Positions 33,436 to 46,840 of a stretch of DNA of 64,000 bases are shown here, one piece after another. Source of the DNA: Siphonodentalium dalli (lineage: Eukaryota > Mollusca > Scaphopoda > Gadilida > Siphonodentaliidae); the NCBI GenBank assembly GCA_032622095.1, contig CP136063.1, positions 270,375,426 to 270,439,425 on the forward strand, in the 5' to 3' direction. The notes under the pieces are model-generated. The model was not told the DNA's origin. It did not search any database and was given only the letters and a program-made list of their open reading frames with translations. Position numbers and translations under genes: made by a program. Within the stretch, counting starts at the first letter, position 1; every line of letters starts with the position of its first letter.

Positions 33436-33892
33436 ATGATATATGCCACAGCAGCGGTTGCCCCAACTCGAGATCGAATGATTGTTTTTTACTTTTGTGA
33501 GTAGATATCTCAATAAACATTGAATTGATTGACTTGAAACTTATTTTATTTGCATAATATACAAAAGGGATTGGGGCACACGTTTTTACATCTTACGAGC
33601 CCCTCTCCCGATACAATAATAATATACATGTAAGCAAGATGACGGTATAAACGTATTGAATTGATTAACAGGGAGAAATTCCATGATTGTAAGCTATGAA
33701 AAAATCAAAATCGACTGAACGTGTGCCACCTCAGCCAATACGCACAAGCTTGACTATCAAAAGATAACATATCGGGGTTCACGATATGATGGCTAGTGGC
33801 ATCTAATCGCGAGCACGGGTGGCACGCGCTGTTCGATTGAATATCAGAATGTTGGTTATCATATAATCCCATATCCCATAATTTGTCAAATA

Positions 33893-34120
33893 TAGCGAAT
33901 TATCGAAATATGAAATACAACGAAAAAGCGAAATAGGAAAATACAGCGAATTAGAACGAAAAATCGAAATAGGAAAATACACCGAAATAGCGAAATACGG
34001 CGAAATATAGAGCGAAATATAGAAATAGGAAATTATTTTTATAAACGAAATAACGGAGATATTTGAAAAAGTGTCTTTGACGAAATAACGGACATATTTG
34101 GAGAAGTGTTTTAAAGAGCG
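33893..34120. repeat. Degenerate cgaaata-rich tract
   Basis: Short words cgaaatag, cgaaatac, ggaaaatac and acgaaataac(g)gacatattt recur irregularly. A diverged short tandem repeat. The minus-strand open frames through it (33803-34162) are Phe/Tyr/Ile/Ser-rich artefacts. Confidence 0.75.
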
Positions 34121-34124
34121 TGAA

Positions 34125-34840
34125 ACAACATTCTTTATAATACACATGAGTTGATACTTCAATTCGATTTAAACTTATTCTCCAATCTCACATAATTTGT
34201 GAACTGGTGTTTCATGCATGAAATTTCCAAATATTAAACAAATTGATAAACTATCAAAGTGCGATCTGAAGGACGCAAAAGGAATTCGGTCAGTGCCTAT
34301 TACACTGTGGTACTGTGACATTCCGATCCTCACTGCTGGGAACAGTGATAATCAACTTGACTAGACTGAGTGTCCACTGGTTCTGTCAAATTATGAAAGC
34401 ATATTTAAAACGACAAGCAACACGCGACCATTCTATGTGACACGTATCACAGCGGTAGAACATATGTTAAAACAGTTTTTATTTCTCATTAAATGGAACC
34501 CCGTTCGTAAAACAGTCGTGTTCGTGTGATTTTCAAAATAAATTGAAAATGATTCAGACAGAATAGGGTCAACGTGACATGTCTCGTGATATACCTCCCC
34601 ATACGGTACTTTTACACAGCTGAAAATATTGTGCTTCAAATCTTCACAAATTTCGTGATAATTTGCTATTTTTCTCACACTTTTGAGTGACACATTTTAG
34701 AATTACAACAAAATCTATGCACAATATATGTACGTATAGAATACTACATGATTTCAAGATTCTTTATTGTTGTTCTAATTACATATGTAATACACGAACA
34801 AATCAATATATACTAAATAATAAATACACTACAGATGCCA
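34125..34840. other. Spacer, no supported gene
   Basis: The minus-strand open frame 34433-34693 (86 codons) has balanced composition but no domain I know. It is left uncalled. Confidence 0.4.
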
Positions 34841-34845
34841 AGCAT

Positions 34846-35290
34846 CCGGATAGTTACCTATTGGGTATATGTTGATATTCTGGATAGTTACCTATTGAGT
34901 GTATGTTGATATTCTGGATAGTTTCCTATTGAGTGTATGTTGATATTCTGGATAGTTTCCTATTGAGTGTATGTTGATATTCTGGATAGTTTCCTATTGA
35001 GTGTATGTTGATATTCTGGATAGTTTCCTATTGAGTGTATGTTGATATTCTGGATAGTTTCATATTCAGTATATGTTGATATTCTGGATAGTTTCCTATT
35101 GAGTGTATGTTGATATTCTGGATAGTTTCCTATTGAGTGTATGTTGATATTCTGGATAGTTTCCTATTGAGTGTATGTTGATATTCTGGATAGTTTCATA
35201 TTCAGTGTATGTTGATATTCTGGATAGTTTCCTATTGAGTGTATGTTGATATTCTGGCTAGTTTCATATTCAGTGTATGTTGATATGCTG
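34846..35290. repeat. 34-bp minisatellite
   Basis: About 13 head-to-tail copies of gatagtttcctattgagtgt plus atgttgatattctg. Two or three copies carry catattcag instead of cctattgag at regular intervals, hinting at higher-order units. There are no spacers, so it is not CRISPR-like. Confidence 0.95.
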
Positions 35291-35299
35291 CCTATATAG

Positions 35300-35920
35300 T
35301 TTCAACTGCAAACTGCAAAATTGACATGCCCGATGGCCGTTTAATTAGATGACATTTTCCGGCTACTGACTATCTACCGACTAGCTACCGACTAGCTCTT
35401 GCTCAGTTGTGGCAGGCTGCCATCAATCATAACAAGAATACCAATGTCAGAAATGGTAACGCGCTCAAGATCATATATTATATACACATGATTGTAATTA
35501 TATAATATAACATATATTGTTTAGCGAATGACCAACTCAGATTTCCGTTAAAATAACAATAACAACCAGCACATAATTAACGAACCGGTGACCGACTCGG
35601 CCGTCTCCGACCACAACCCTCAACGGGCCGCAGAACGAAAAATGTCTATACAAGTTGAAATATAAGACTTACAAATTATCTTTTTCATTTCCTTTATTTG
35701 TAATTGACATAGCTTGTCACAAACACAAAAATCAGCATTATTGACATAATAATGTAAAGGCCAATAAACGAAATGGAAATTTCCAACTACACCTTTTACC
35801 GGACTCGGCCTCATGGTCGCGCAGTTCGACTTTTAAACCGGAAAAATCAATTATCTATAAATACAATGCCCATCGGACCACATCTTTCAATAATTTGCAG
35901 AACAGTATACACGCGGCGCG
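35300..35920. other. Mixed dispersed repeat remnants
   Basis: aatggtaacgcgctcaagat (about 35453) and aaatcaattatctata...cagtatacac (about 35843-35915) echo 26851-26875 and 27715-27775 in the same order, so this is a diverged copy of part of the 26.8-27.8 kb region. No gene. Confidence 0.55.
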
Positions 35921-35921
35921 C

Positions 35922-36180
35922 TAATAATACCTTATGATAGTATGATACATGCAAAGCATAGGTTTTGAAAAATGACTTGCTGTGTCAACCACCGGTGGGT
36001 TTATTAACCCTTTAAATGCCGATATTGACTAAAAGAACCGAGAGATCCCGGGCAGACACAGAGACCAGATCACAGACATATCGATGACTAATTGTAGCCA
36101 AACACATAATAAACGATGTGGGCCAGAAGAGCACGGGCGATCCCACGCAAGCCCGGACAATGGTCCCGAGGACAGTGTAA
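35922..36180. repeat. About 300-bp satellite family, unit at 36 kb
   Basis: ccttatgatagtatgataca, gaaaaatgacttgctgtgtc, cctttaaatgccgatattg and atatcgatgactaattgtag recur at 42740-43120 and 48368-48690. This copy contains the uninterrupted stretch cgggcagacacagagacc (about 36050-36067), the empty counterpart of the foldback insertion site. Confidence 0.8.
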
Positions 36181-36972
36181 TACAAGAAAACTAAGATGCA
36201 TGCATCAGGTTAGCCATGAACTATTTAGCATAGAATAATTCAGTTCGGTTGCAGTTTCACAACGTTACAACTGACATACGATTACACAAGACGAACCTTG
36301 AATGTAGAACTATGTAAGAGTGAATATTAATGTTCTAAATCCCATGTTTCACCTTTAGTGGTAGTGGGGTCGTACTTTATTAACACGCAAGTAGTGTAAT
36401 TAAGTACGGGTAATTAGAAGTAACAAATCGTTTAGTTTCTATCGTATCGGCTAAAAGGGGTGAGCAGATTGCTGATGATGAATGCTCTCGTTAGCTGCCA
36501 ATATAATGTGCATATTTGCCCCGTTACGTTTATACACTGTAGCATTGGCGGGCCAGAGTGTGTTGACATGTTAAGTGTTTGGTTCATTAATAACAGATCA
36601 GCAGGGATTTGTCGTGATAACGTATACGTGGAAATATGCTACCTAAACGGTTAAATTAACGGTTGATATATTACACCACCGTGTCCACTCGGTTTAAATA
36701 TGTATATTATATAGGGACGTGTGCTCAATTTTGGTGCGGACCGATGATAAAAAAAAAATCAGAGGTAAATGTCGGCGGGCGGGAGGGCCATTTTTTCAAT
36801 AATTTTTAAAGAAATTGAACAGTTGCAGCAGCAGCAAAACAAAGGGTGTACAATTGGCAAATGATGAGGGGCGGCGTGACGTGTAACTAGGATTGAAATT
36901 AGATATGCAATTTGGAGATTATTGGATGAGGGATGTTATATTAATTATATTAAAGGGACGAGGGGGCTTAGT
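36181..36972. other. Spacer, no supported gene
   Basis: A short purine-rich patch (ggcgggcgggagggcc) lies near 36775. No gene or repeat match was found. Confidence 0.4.
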
Positions 36973-38480
36973 TGTCGAAAATATTCATATTTGTTCCAAA
37001 CACCGTAAACAGAAAAATATTAAAACGCATACATTTTGGTTCAAATATACGATCACTATCGCGTAAACATCATGCTCACATAAAGACCTACTAAATTTTA
37101 CCTAAACAAGAGTCTGATTGTGTTATAGAAGGCAGCACAATGCTACTGGCTAATCACACACAAATGGTATAAACGCTCTTTATTATTTCCAAATAAGGAA
37201 TTGAGCAACAAAGAACGCTCTTTATGTTTACCATCATAATATAAAGAAACACCAAGAAAGTAACTTTTTATGCTTTGTTTACATAACAATCGTCAAATTT
37301 GCGACAATAACATACTGTTTATGAGATATTTCTCATTTGTATATTAACAAAGTATGTCTATATTTGAATATTATTTTCGTTTGTAGCGGTTTTTGACAGG
37401 TGGAAATATGTTCACAGGATACCCACCAAGGCCTTCCGTACCTTTAAGGTATACTGCAACTTTTTTTCTTGTCAATAGCAGAATACATAATGCTATTAAG
37501 AAGTGACACAAAACACAGAACATTTTTTTTAATTATAAGTATTGAGCAGTGAGAAATATTTGAGTCGAGGAAACCAGTAACGAAAGGCGATATTAACATG
37601 ATTTCTGTCAGCGAATAATTGTTTACGTTCCAATGAATATTAAATTGTACTGAAAACAAACTGCTAATGGGTGCCAGACTTTCATAAACACAAATTATGT
37701 ATTAATGGTGTAACGACATATTTCGTTCTTAATTGTCTAAAAAAATAGGGGATGGGGATGTTTGGATCTCTAGTTTAACGACATTTTTCGGTCTTTGTAG
37801 TTTAACGACATTTTTCGGTCTTTAATAGTTTAATGACATTTTTCGGTCTTTATAATATCTCAAGATATAGGGGGTATTTGGATCTCTAGTTTAACGACAT
37901 TTTTCGGTCTTTATAGTTTAACGACATTCTCGGTCTTTAATATTTCAAGATATAGGGGCCCTTAGTGGGTATTTGGATCTCTAGTTTAACGACATTTTTC
38001 GGTCTTTGATAGCAAAATGGATGAAGTACATCTTTGGAAAGATGTGGTGGCCCTAAAAAGGAAAGTTGTTTGGTGATCTTGAAATGCAGTTTTTCTGAAC
38101 AGTCTTCCTTGATTAAAGTGATGTGAAACACTCCGGCAGACAACGGGCAGAGTGATCAAATAGAAATTAAGAATAATCTTTCTCAAAGTAGTTATTTGTT
38201 ACGAATATTAATCTAAATAGATGATACACAACGTCATTCTTATATATTAGTTAAATGCAATGACTCTCGATGGCGAAATCATTTTTGTTTAATTATAGCC
38301 GATAGTTGCGCCCCGAATCGAGATGTAAATATTTACAATTTGGAGTAGTTCAGACGATGTTCTCTATCAAGTGGTGTGGTAGATTTTTTTGGAAATTTTC
38401 AGTGATGTTAGTAGAATGATAACATTCCCCAGGTTGGCAAAGTGCCTGAGCACTAACTTATCAATTTCTTGCACCCGAAA
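36973..38480. repeat. Diverged duplicated block, copy 2 (partner 16335-17440)
   Basis: Collinear with 16335-17440, same strand. An extra segment at about 37450-38105 is absent from the other copy. It includes a short tandem repeat at 37765-38010 of agtttaacgacatttttcgg plus tcttt (about 26-30 bp), separated in places by ctcaagatatagggg. Confidence 0.8.
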
Positions 38481-39030
38481 AAGTCCATAACAAGTCCATA
38501 ATATGTCTTTAAGCATATATATAAATCTCCGAAAACCAAAATTCTAAAGCATTAAACGATTTCTTGAAATGCAGTTTTTCTGAACAGTCTTCCTTGATTA
38601 AAGTGATGTGAAACACTCCGGCAGACACCGGGCAGAGTGATCAAATAGAAATTAAGAATAATCTTTCTCAAAGTAGTTATTCGTTACGAATATTAATCCA
38701 AATGGATGATACACAACGTCATTCTTATATATTAGTTAAATGCAATGACTCTCGATGGCGAAATCATTTTTGTTTAATTATAGCCGATAGTTGCGCCCCG
38801 AATCGAGATGTAAATATTTACAATTTGGAGTAGTTCAGACGATGTTCTCTATGAAGTGGTGTGGTAGATTTTTTTGGAAATTTTCAGTGATGTTAGTAGA
38901 ATGATAACATTCCCCAGGTTGGCAAAGTGCCTGAGCACTAACTTATCAATTTCTCGCACCCGAAAAAGTCCATAACAAGTCCATAATATGTCTTTAAGCA
39001 TATATATAAATCTCCGAAAACAAAAATATT
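38081..39030. repeat. 480-bp tandem duplication
   Basis: 38081-38550 recurs at 38561-39025 at an offset of 480 with very few differences (for example caacgggcag / caccgggcag). It duplicates the distal part of the block shared with 17085-17440, so it is younger than that sharing. Confidence 0.93.
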
Positions 39031-39032
39031 TC

Positions 39033-39158
39033 CAGGGCATATATTTCATCTGATTTTGCGAGAATCCATATATACTTTTTCACGAGAATCCAGGGTAATT
39101 TGCGAGAATATTTACGAGAATCTAGATTTGGATTCTCGCCGAAATATATAAAGCCCTG
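39033..39158. mobile_element. 126-bp MITE with 5-bp target duplication
   Basis: Ends cagggcatatatttc / gaaatatataaagccctg are inverted repeats. Both flanks read ATTTC (39028-39032 and 39159-39163). Inside, gcgagaatcc / gattctcgcc-type words repeat. The family is uncertain: the CAGGG start resembles hAT, but a 5-bp duplication does not. Confidence 0.75.
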
Positions 39159-39163
39159 ATTTC

Positions 39164-40054
39164 ACTCTGAAGTGTGCCTAAATGGCATAAATTGTACCGT
39201 GGTTCCCATGTTCGCCAAAGTGGCATAAATTTATTTCAGGATAATACTAATTTTAGGCATTCATTTATATCACTGATATCAGGACAATAAATAGCCATTT
39301 CCATTGCATGGAACAAAGAGCGTTATTGTTTATCGGTGTTGTTTTTGGAAGTGCTGGTAGTTAAATTTTATACATTTCGACCCCCAATAAGTATTTCCGA
39401 ACAAATGAATTATTAACAAGCGTGACATGACATCATTGACGAATATAATTAACACCGATCTACAAGCAATTAAAGTCTTAAAGTGAGCTAAAATTTAACA
39501 TTTTCTTAAAATTGTTTACATTTTTATCTCTCGCGACATAATTGTCACCAATAAAAACAAATTTGATTCATCGTGGAAGTTAGTCGGTGACTATAAATAA
39601 TGTCACCATTCAACTGAATGTTGTTGAGCATATTTCAACCAATTTTGGAAGTTTAAATGAATATTTTCTTCACACGCAAAGTAAAATTGACAAATTTCAG
39701 GATTTTAGCCTGCTTCGTTGGGACCAAAATTTGTTGTGCACACTCAAGAAACGTCTACCGACACTCGCTAGGCCAAATTATGCCAAATTATGCCATGACC
39801 ATGCTATAAACTAGCTTGAAATTGGCAAAACAATGAATTTTTTTTGGTTGAAAAAATTTACATGGGAATCTCCAGTCCATAGGCATAGCAAACGAAAATA
39901 ATGCGAAATGAAATTCGGCACTCGTCAGAATGGTGCAGAATAACATACGAGTCTTGTTATATGCGAAAATTTGACCTCATTCGATAAATTAGTCTCGTAA
40001 TTAAGGAATCAATAGCGCTCGGACATGTGGAATTCCGTCGCACTGTTAGTGTTA
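39164..40054. other. Spacer, no supported gene
   Basis: The open frame 39587-39814 has no recognised domain. aacaaagagcgttattgttt (about 39310) shares the word found in the 42-bp minisatellite. Confidence 0.4.
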
Positions 40055-40062
40055 CTGTACAT

Positions 40063-41757
40063 CAGGCTTGGGGCAATTACTTGTGAATGTAATTAATTAC
40101 AATTACAATTACTTCAACATTTTTCAATTACAATTACAATTCCCATTACATCTATTTCACAATGTAATTAATTACAATTACTTTGAAATGTAATTCAATT
40201 ACAATTACAATTACATTTCAGCTCATAATTGATGTAGGAACACTTTTTATTTATATAAACTTTATTTGATAACAAAACATAAATTTAATACAAGCAAGAT
40301 GAAATACATGGTGAAGCACACTTGGTGCAGAGCAGCCAATGTACTGAGTCCAGTATAGGTGTTCGTAGAATTGAGCGAATCATGATTTATAGCTGGCAAT
40401 TCCAGCGTGTTGCATTGGCAGCTTGTAGTCGGGGTTGATCTTCTAAAAATTGGAATGATATAAGACATTTATGAACTTTGCTAACTATCTTCAATGCTTT
40501 CGCATTCTTGACCGATGTATTTGCATACTGATTGATCCTAGTATGTTGTTGATCACTTGCTGATTATGCCTGTGTGACTGTTGATTCATAGACATCTTGA
40601 TGCTTTGGCTATAAAATGAAAATAATAGAGTATTTTAGTAACACACATGTATCCATCATTTAATTATTAAGGGAATAACACTATCTCAGTAAGTCAGACA
40701 CACAGTCAGGCCAATTGTAAAGGACAATGAGATAATCAACACTCTGATTGTTAATTAGAGTCATAATCTTAATTAGCCTTTGTGGCCACCAGTTTATTGG
40801 TAACACAATGCCTCCAATAGAGAGTGCTAATTGGGGGATTACTGAAGCAGATATTTGTCCCCTCTTTGTCATTCAGTTGCAAATTAGAAGGGACAAGATA
40901 CAATGCATATACCAAATCAAATCAAATCAAATCAAATTGTTTATTCAGATAAACCACAATCGTGGTACAAATGGTGAAAAAGAATTACAAAAATAAATTT
41001 AATTACCAATACCACCATATGACTGAAGTTATATGTCAATGGAATTAAACAAAGCTAATACATAGAAATGGAAACTTACCTTCAGATGTGTCACAAAATT
41101 GGAGGTAACTTTTTTGGAACTGGATATTGTAGTTGGGCAAAGTTTGCACTTCGCTTTCATAGGACACGATGTGTCTTTCTGCAAATTAAAATGCTGCCAG
41201 ATTTTTTGTAAACATGCTCATAGCATTAGCAATGGTTGGTATGAATTTCTACCATACCATATATACCATATCAGATGGAGATAATGAAACATTATCATAA
41301 GAGTGATATATTATAGTGATATATTGTCTATTATTTGAAGTTGGTTTCTCATTGTATTTATCAAAACAAGCCTACTAAAAGGTTAACCAATGCTTAAGCA
41401 AACAAACAGGAGGTGTCAACAGAATTCACCATTGAGATACAGTGGATAAAAACTCAGTGTTGTGACAACATAGTGATAGCCAGTCACCAGTCTTACACTT
41501 TGAAATTTTGGAAAAAAACCATTTGAAGAAACCATTGGGTGAATCATGAAAGAGAACTTTGAGAAGAAACAAGTACCTGTGATTTTGAAGTAATTGAAAT
41601 TAAACCCTAATTACAATTACAATTACATCCTAACCAATTACAATTGCAGTTACATGTAATTGAGAATAAACTCAATTACCAATTACATGCAATTACTTGA
41701 AAAAATGTAATTAATTACAATCAATTACAATTACAAATTACAATTACCCCATCCCTG
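40063..41757. mobile_element. hAT-like non-autonomous transposon, 1.7 kb
   Basis: The 8-bp target duplication CTGTACAT lies at 40055-40062 and 41758-41765. Ends are CAGGCTTGGGGCAATTAC on the left and, reverse-complemented, CAGGGATGGGGTAATTG on the right. An 8-bp duplication with CA-starting ends is typical of hAT. Both sub-terminal regions (about 40080-40225 and 41605-41745) are packed with aattac words in both orientations. A caaat run lies at 40916-40940. No transposase: open frames inside are short and unrecognised. Confidence 0.88.
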
Positions 41758-41765
41758 CTGTACAT

Positions 41766-42735
41766 GGCAGACGCAATTTTGAAATGTAAACACGCATCAA
41801 ACACGCATCAAATTTACCTTTTGTGAGAATAACAAAAGCGCAACCTTGATCAAAGTAATACAATACACAACAACACATAGAATAAAACTGATATAAACAC
41901 GGTATAAGTGAGAATAAGACGCGTATTCAGACGTGGAATTTGACAACATTTCTTCGCTTCGACGCTATAAATATATCTGATCCAGATAACCGAGATGCAG
42001 CTATCTGATTTGAAACAAATACCAAGCAATAATCTTAACGTTTCATAATCGAACTGCGGATCTGATAATTATCGAAATATGTAGGCGAAATAATTTTTAA
42101 TTAGTTAATCACATGATAGAGACATCAACACACTCTTAAAGACGCAGTACAGCGCCATTTAATGTCATTATTTAACTGGGTCGGTGTTTGTTGTTATCAT
42201 TATTGCTTCGTTTTTAGTAAGACCATTGTATCTGTTTTGCGCACGTCACTTTCCATATTTGGAATTTCCATATATGGGATTTGTGTCAACCTCAATACCG
42301 ATCAAGTTATCCTAGCATAAACATAAAATATATTGTAATTTATGCAACTACGACCCTGGTAACCCTGATAACTAATAAAATATACCGGCCAATTCATTTT
42401 AAGATCGTTATTTCACTTTGCTTTAGGCATAAATACACTCTTAAACGCACATAAACGACCAATTGGCGTTAAATTAAATAAACTCGGTATTTATTAATAT
42501 TAGTTTTTTATTGCTCAGTACAGAGTTAGACCCTTGACACCTGTCAATATATTTGGGCTGAATTCATATGATGCGGTATTATTCCTCGAAATAAACAACA
42601 AAGCCGTCGTTACTTAGAAATGTCGTTTGGGCTAACATTTACACAAATCCTCCGTGTGTTCTCCTCAATTGACACACAGGTTCTCAGTCGACCCACAGGT
42701 TATCCCAGAAACACGTGTGAAATAAACAGCCAAGG
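41766..42735. other. Spacer, no supported gene
   Basis: AT-rich. No open frame of note and no repeat match were found. Confidence 0.4.
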
Positions 42736-42739
42736 TTTG

Positions 42740-43123
42740 GCTGAAATGATGCCCTATGGTAGTAGGATACATACAAAGCATAGGTTGTAATCAATTACTT
42801 GATGTGACAGCTGTGTCATCCACTTTATATGCTGATATTGGCTAATAATTGTAGCCAGACACATATTAAACGTAAACGGTGAAGAGTGACTCACCGTCTC
42901 GTTCAAGGTCTGGTTCATTAACCCCTTAAATGACGATATGTGCCAGACGAGAGCACGGGAGGCTCCATGGGTCCACAGGCAGTATACTATGATGCCTTAT
43001 GGTAGTAGGATACATACTAAGCATATATTGTGAAAAATGACTTGCTATGTCATCCGCGGTTTTATTAACTCTTTAAATGCCGATATTGGGTAAACGAACC
43101 AGTGAGAGCCCGGGCAGACCCAG
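42740..43123. repeat. About 300-bp satellite family, left of the foldback
   Basis: atgccctatggtagtaggat and its near copy at about 43002 (atgccttatggtagtaggat) mark two units about 255 bases apart. Units also contain aattgtagccagacacat and cgatattg..taaa(c/a)gaacc. The foldback element interrupts the second unit after gggcagacccag. Confidence 0.82.
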
Positions 43124-44609
43124 TAGTATGGGCTCTCATTACCCGAGGTGTCACCTGAAATGGGAATTTCAGCGACCACCATATTTATGTAGCCCAACTA
43201 TTCTAATTTCGGGATCCGGTTGTTGCGGGGTCAATATAGGGCGCAAAATATGATTTTTTCATATTTTCCTCATGCTACCCAACCTTATTTTTATGCATTT
43301 TTCGGGTTAGTTCCTGTGATGTTCATCAGTCTAAGATTCTTAAGCTGTATTCAATTTATCTTTTTCTTCATTTGATATGGATGGCAGTTATGTGAGCGGT
43401 ATTGAAAATGGTAAAAAGTTGCCAGATAATCGATTGACGTTTGAGCTCTGACGTATTTCGCTAATCGTGAACGTATTTTTTTCGTTGATTCAGCTAAATG
43501 TGTCGGTTTCAACTCCGTTTAACAAAAACTTATCGGATTTTGTCACCATAATTATGCATTTATGTGATCCGTGTCCTCTCTGCTATTGGATGGCTGTATT
43601 ATTGGTGCCATATGTTGTACGTAGTGTGAATACAGGGCAAAAACTTACCCCTCCCCCAAAATGATATTTATTGACGCATTTAACAAATAGTCAGATTCCT
43701 AATGTTATATCACATTTGTTGCTTGCTAAAAGCGATCTGAAAACAAATGCTGTATGCCTATTAGGTATATTTTCTGGATTGACTTGTTTCCATTCTTAAA
43801 TTTTGGAGTGTCGGACTAAAATGGGGTCAAAATAATTTAAAGAGCTTTTTGTTTTTATCGAAAATGATAGATGGTGCCATTTAGCGTATGGTGATCGGTG
43901 CTATTTGAAATATTATGACAACTGCTTAGTGTGAACCTCACGCATATATTTGAAAATTTGGATATGGTCCATGGGTTCTTGCTGGCTACAGTTGCGATCA
44001 AAATTTAACATTGAACCCTATGGAGATTCTCGTATTTGGGATAAATGGCGCCGTTTTGTGTATGATAATATGTGAATTGAAATTTCCCAAAAATACTATG
44101 TATGAAACCCAGGTGCAATTTAGAAAAAAATGGATGTGATCAGATTATTCCTACTGACTACAGTTGCGATCAAATCTTTGATAGTAATATCACTAAACGG
44201 TCAGCACGTGCTACTATATGAAGACAATACAATCGCGTCTGACCCACTGTAACTATCAGTAATATAATTCATGCAATAGTCGATATACTTATGCTTCTAG
44301 ATACAGTACTTGGCAAACGTATGTGTATAATGGTTTGCAATGAACCCGATACCATACAGTCTGATGCATGTTGAGTCAATTGACAAGCCTATAGTTTTTT
44401 CGCGATGTGGCTATTTAGTAAATTATTGTTTTATTGATACCTGTTATCAACTGACCAGCGTTGAAGCCAAGTGTATATCATAACGAGTTGCAATGTAACA
44501 AATATACTTACAAATGATAGTCCATCATCATCGTTATCACAGTGATCACACATGCACCCAAGCAGTGTTCCTGTGTCGTCCCTTCTATATTGTTGTTCTA
44601 CATGTATAT

Positions 44610-44945
44610 GGTGTCCATTCACCTTTGTGTGATGTGCAAATCATTTATGACTATATAGGGTGTCCACCTGGTGAGTACTGTTCTTTATATGGTGTGCATT
44701 CATCTTTACATATTGTCCATTTACCTTTATATGGTCTGTTTTTACCTGTATATGGTGTCCGTTCACCATCAATATGATGTCATCTGTTCTCTATATGATA
44801 TGCACACGTCTTTGTATGATGTGGTTCCACTTTTATATGGTGTCCATTCATCTTTATATGATTTTAAATTGTCGTCATATGGTGTGGAAATGTATTTATA
44901 TGGCGTGAAAATATATTTATATGATGTCAATTCACCATCATGATG
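44610..44945. repeat. 21-bp minisatellite, forward array
   Basis: tatggtgtccattcaccttt-type units, reverse complement of those in the following array. More worn, about 15 units. It sits at the inner end of the left arm. Confidence 0.88.
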
Positions 44946-44959
44946 CTATACCATATCAT

Positions 44960-46840
44960 ACAGACATATATTCAGCATATAAAGTCGTATGCACATCATG
45001 TAAAGTCGTATACACATCAGATCAAGTTGTATGTTCATCATACAAAGAACAGCGGCCATCATCATAAATGGTCCCCATATACAGATAAAGGTAAATGGAC
45101 ACCATATAAAGGTAAATGGACACCATATAAAGGTAAAAACCACATTATATATATAGGTAAATCCACACCATATAAAGGTAAATATACACCATAATAAAGG
45201 TGAATGGAGACAATACAAGGTAAATGTACAAACAATACAGATGAATGAAAACTACATACAGGTGAATAGACACCATATAAAGGTGATGATTTGGGAACCA
45301 TATAAAGGTAAAACACACCATGTAAATGTGAATTGAGTCCATACAAAGGAAACATCACATAATGGACACCATATACAGATGAATTGACATCACATAAAGA
45401 CATTTGCACATCTTATAAAGGTGAATGGACATCACATAAAAACATTTGCACACCATATAAAGGTAAATTGACTCCATATAGCGGTGAATGGGCCCTATAG
45501 AAAGGTGAATAGACACCATATAAAGACATCTGCACACAATATAAATGTGAATGGACATCACGGGAAGACATTTGCACACCATATACAGGTAAATTACCAC
45601 CATATAAAGACATTTACACACCATATGAAGGTTAATGGACACCATATAAAGATATTTGCACACCATAAAAAGGTGAATTGACACCATATACAGATATTTG
45701 CACATTATATACAGGTGAATGGACACAGTATAAAGACATTTGCACAGCATATAAAGGTGAATGGCCAGCATATAAATGTGCATGGACACAATATAAAGGT
45801 GAATTGAAACCACATAATGGTGATTGGACAACATAGAAGGCTCAAGAATACCATATAAAGGTGAATTGACACCATATATCGGTGAATGGCCCTATAGAAA
45901 GGTGAATGGACACGATATAAAGACATCTGCTCACCATATAAAGGTGAATGGGCAGCATGCAAATGTGAATGGAAACCATATAAAGGTGAATGGACACCAT
46001 ATAAAGACATTTGCACACCATATAAAGGTGAATGGCAGCATATAAATATGAATGGACACCATATAAAGGTGAATTGACACCACATAAAGGTGAATGGACC
46101 ACATAGAAAGGCACATGAATACCATATAAAGGTGTAATGACACCATATATCGGTGAATGGGCCCTATAGAAAGGTGAATGGACACGATATAAAGACATCT
46201 GCACACAATATAAAGGTGAATGGATACCATGTAAAAACATGTGCACACCATGTAAGGGTAAATGGACACAATATAAATACATGTGCAAACCATACTAAGG
46301 TTAATGGACACCATATGAAGATATTTGCACACCATATAAAGGTGAATGGACACCATATAAAGATATTTGCACACCATATTCAGGTGAATGGACACCATAT
46401 AAAGACATTTGCACATCATATAACGGTGAATGAACCCCATATAAAGATGTTTGCACACCATATAAAAGTGAATGGGCAGCATATAAAGGTGAATTGACAC
46501 CACATAAAGGCGAATGGACAACATAGAAAGGCGAATGAATACCATATAAAGGTGAATTGACACCACATAAGGAACAGAGCTCACCATTATAAAGGTGAAT
46601 GAACAACACAGGTGGGCATACATCATATACAAGTGAATAGACACCATGCAGATATGAATGGACGACATTTTCTTACCATATAAAGGATAATGAATGCCAT
46701 ATAAATGTGTATGGACACCACATAAAGATGAATGGACACCACATAACGACATATGCACATCATAAAGAGGTGAATGAATGAATGCTATATACAGTTGAAT
46801 GGACACCATATAAAGGTGGAAGGATATTATAGACCACAAC
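44960..46840. repeat. 21-bp minisatellite, inverted array
   Basis: About 85-90 units of 21 bp alternate between aaaggtgaatggacaccata and aaagacatttgcacaccata, so a 42-bp dimer is common. A larger block with gaatgggccctatagaaagg and cgatataaagacatctgc recurs at about 45485, 45888 and 46154. Minus-strand open frames (up to 343 codons) arise because 21 is divisible by three. Confidence 0.95.

Noticed and set aside
34846-35290. Possible CRISPR-like regular array
   Set aside because: Units are directly contiguous with no variable spacers, and the context is animal DNA with LINEs and Helitrons.
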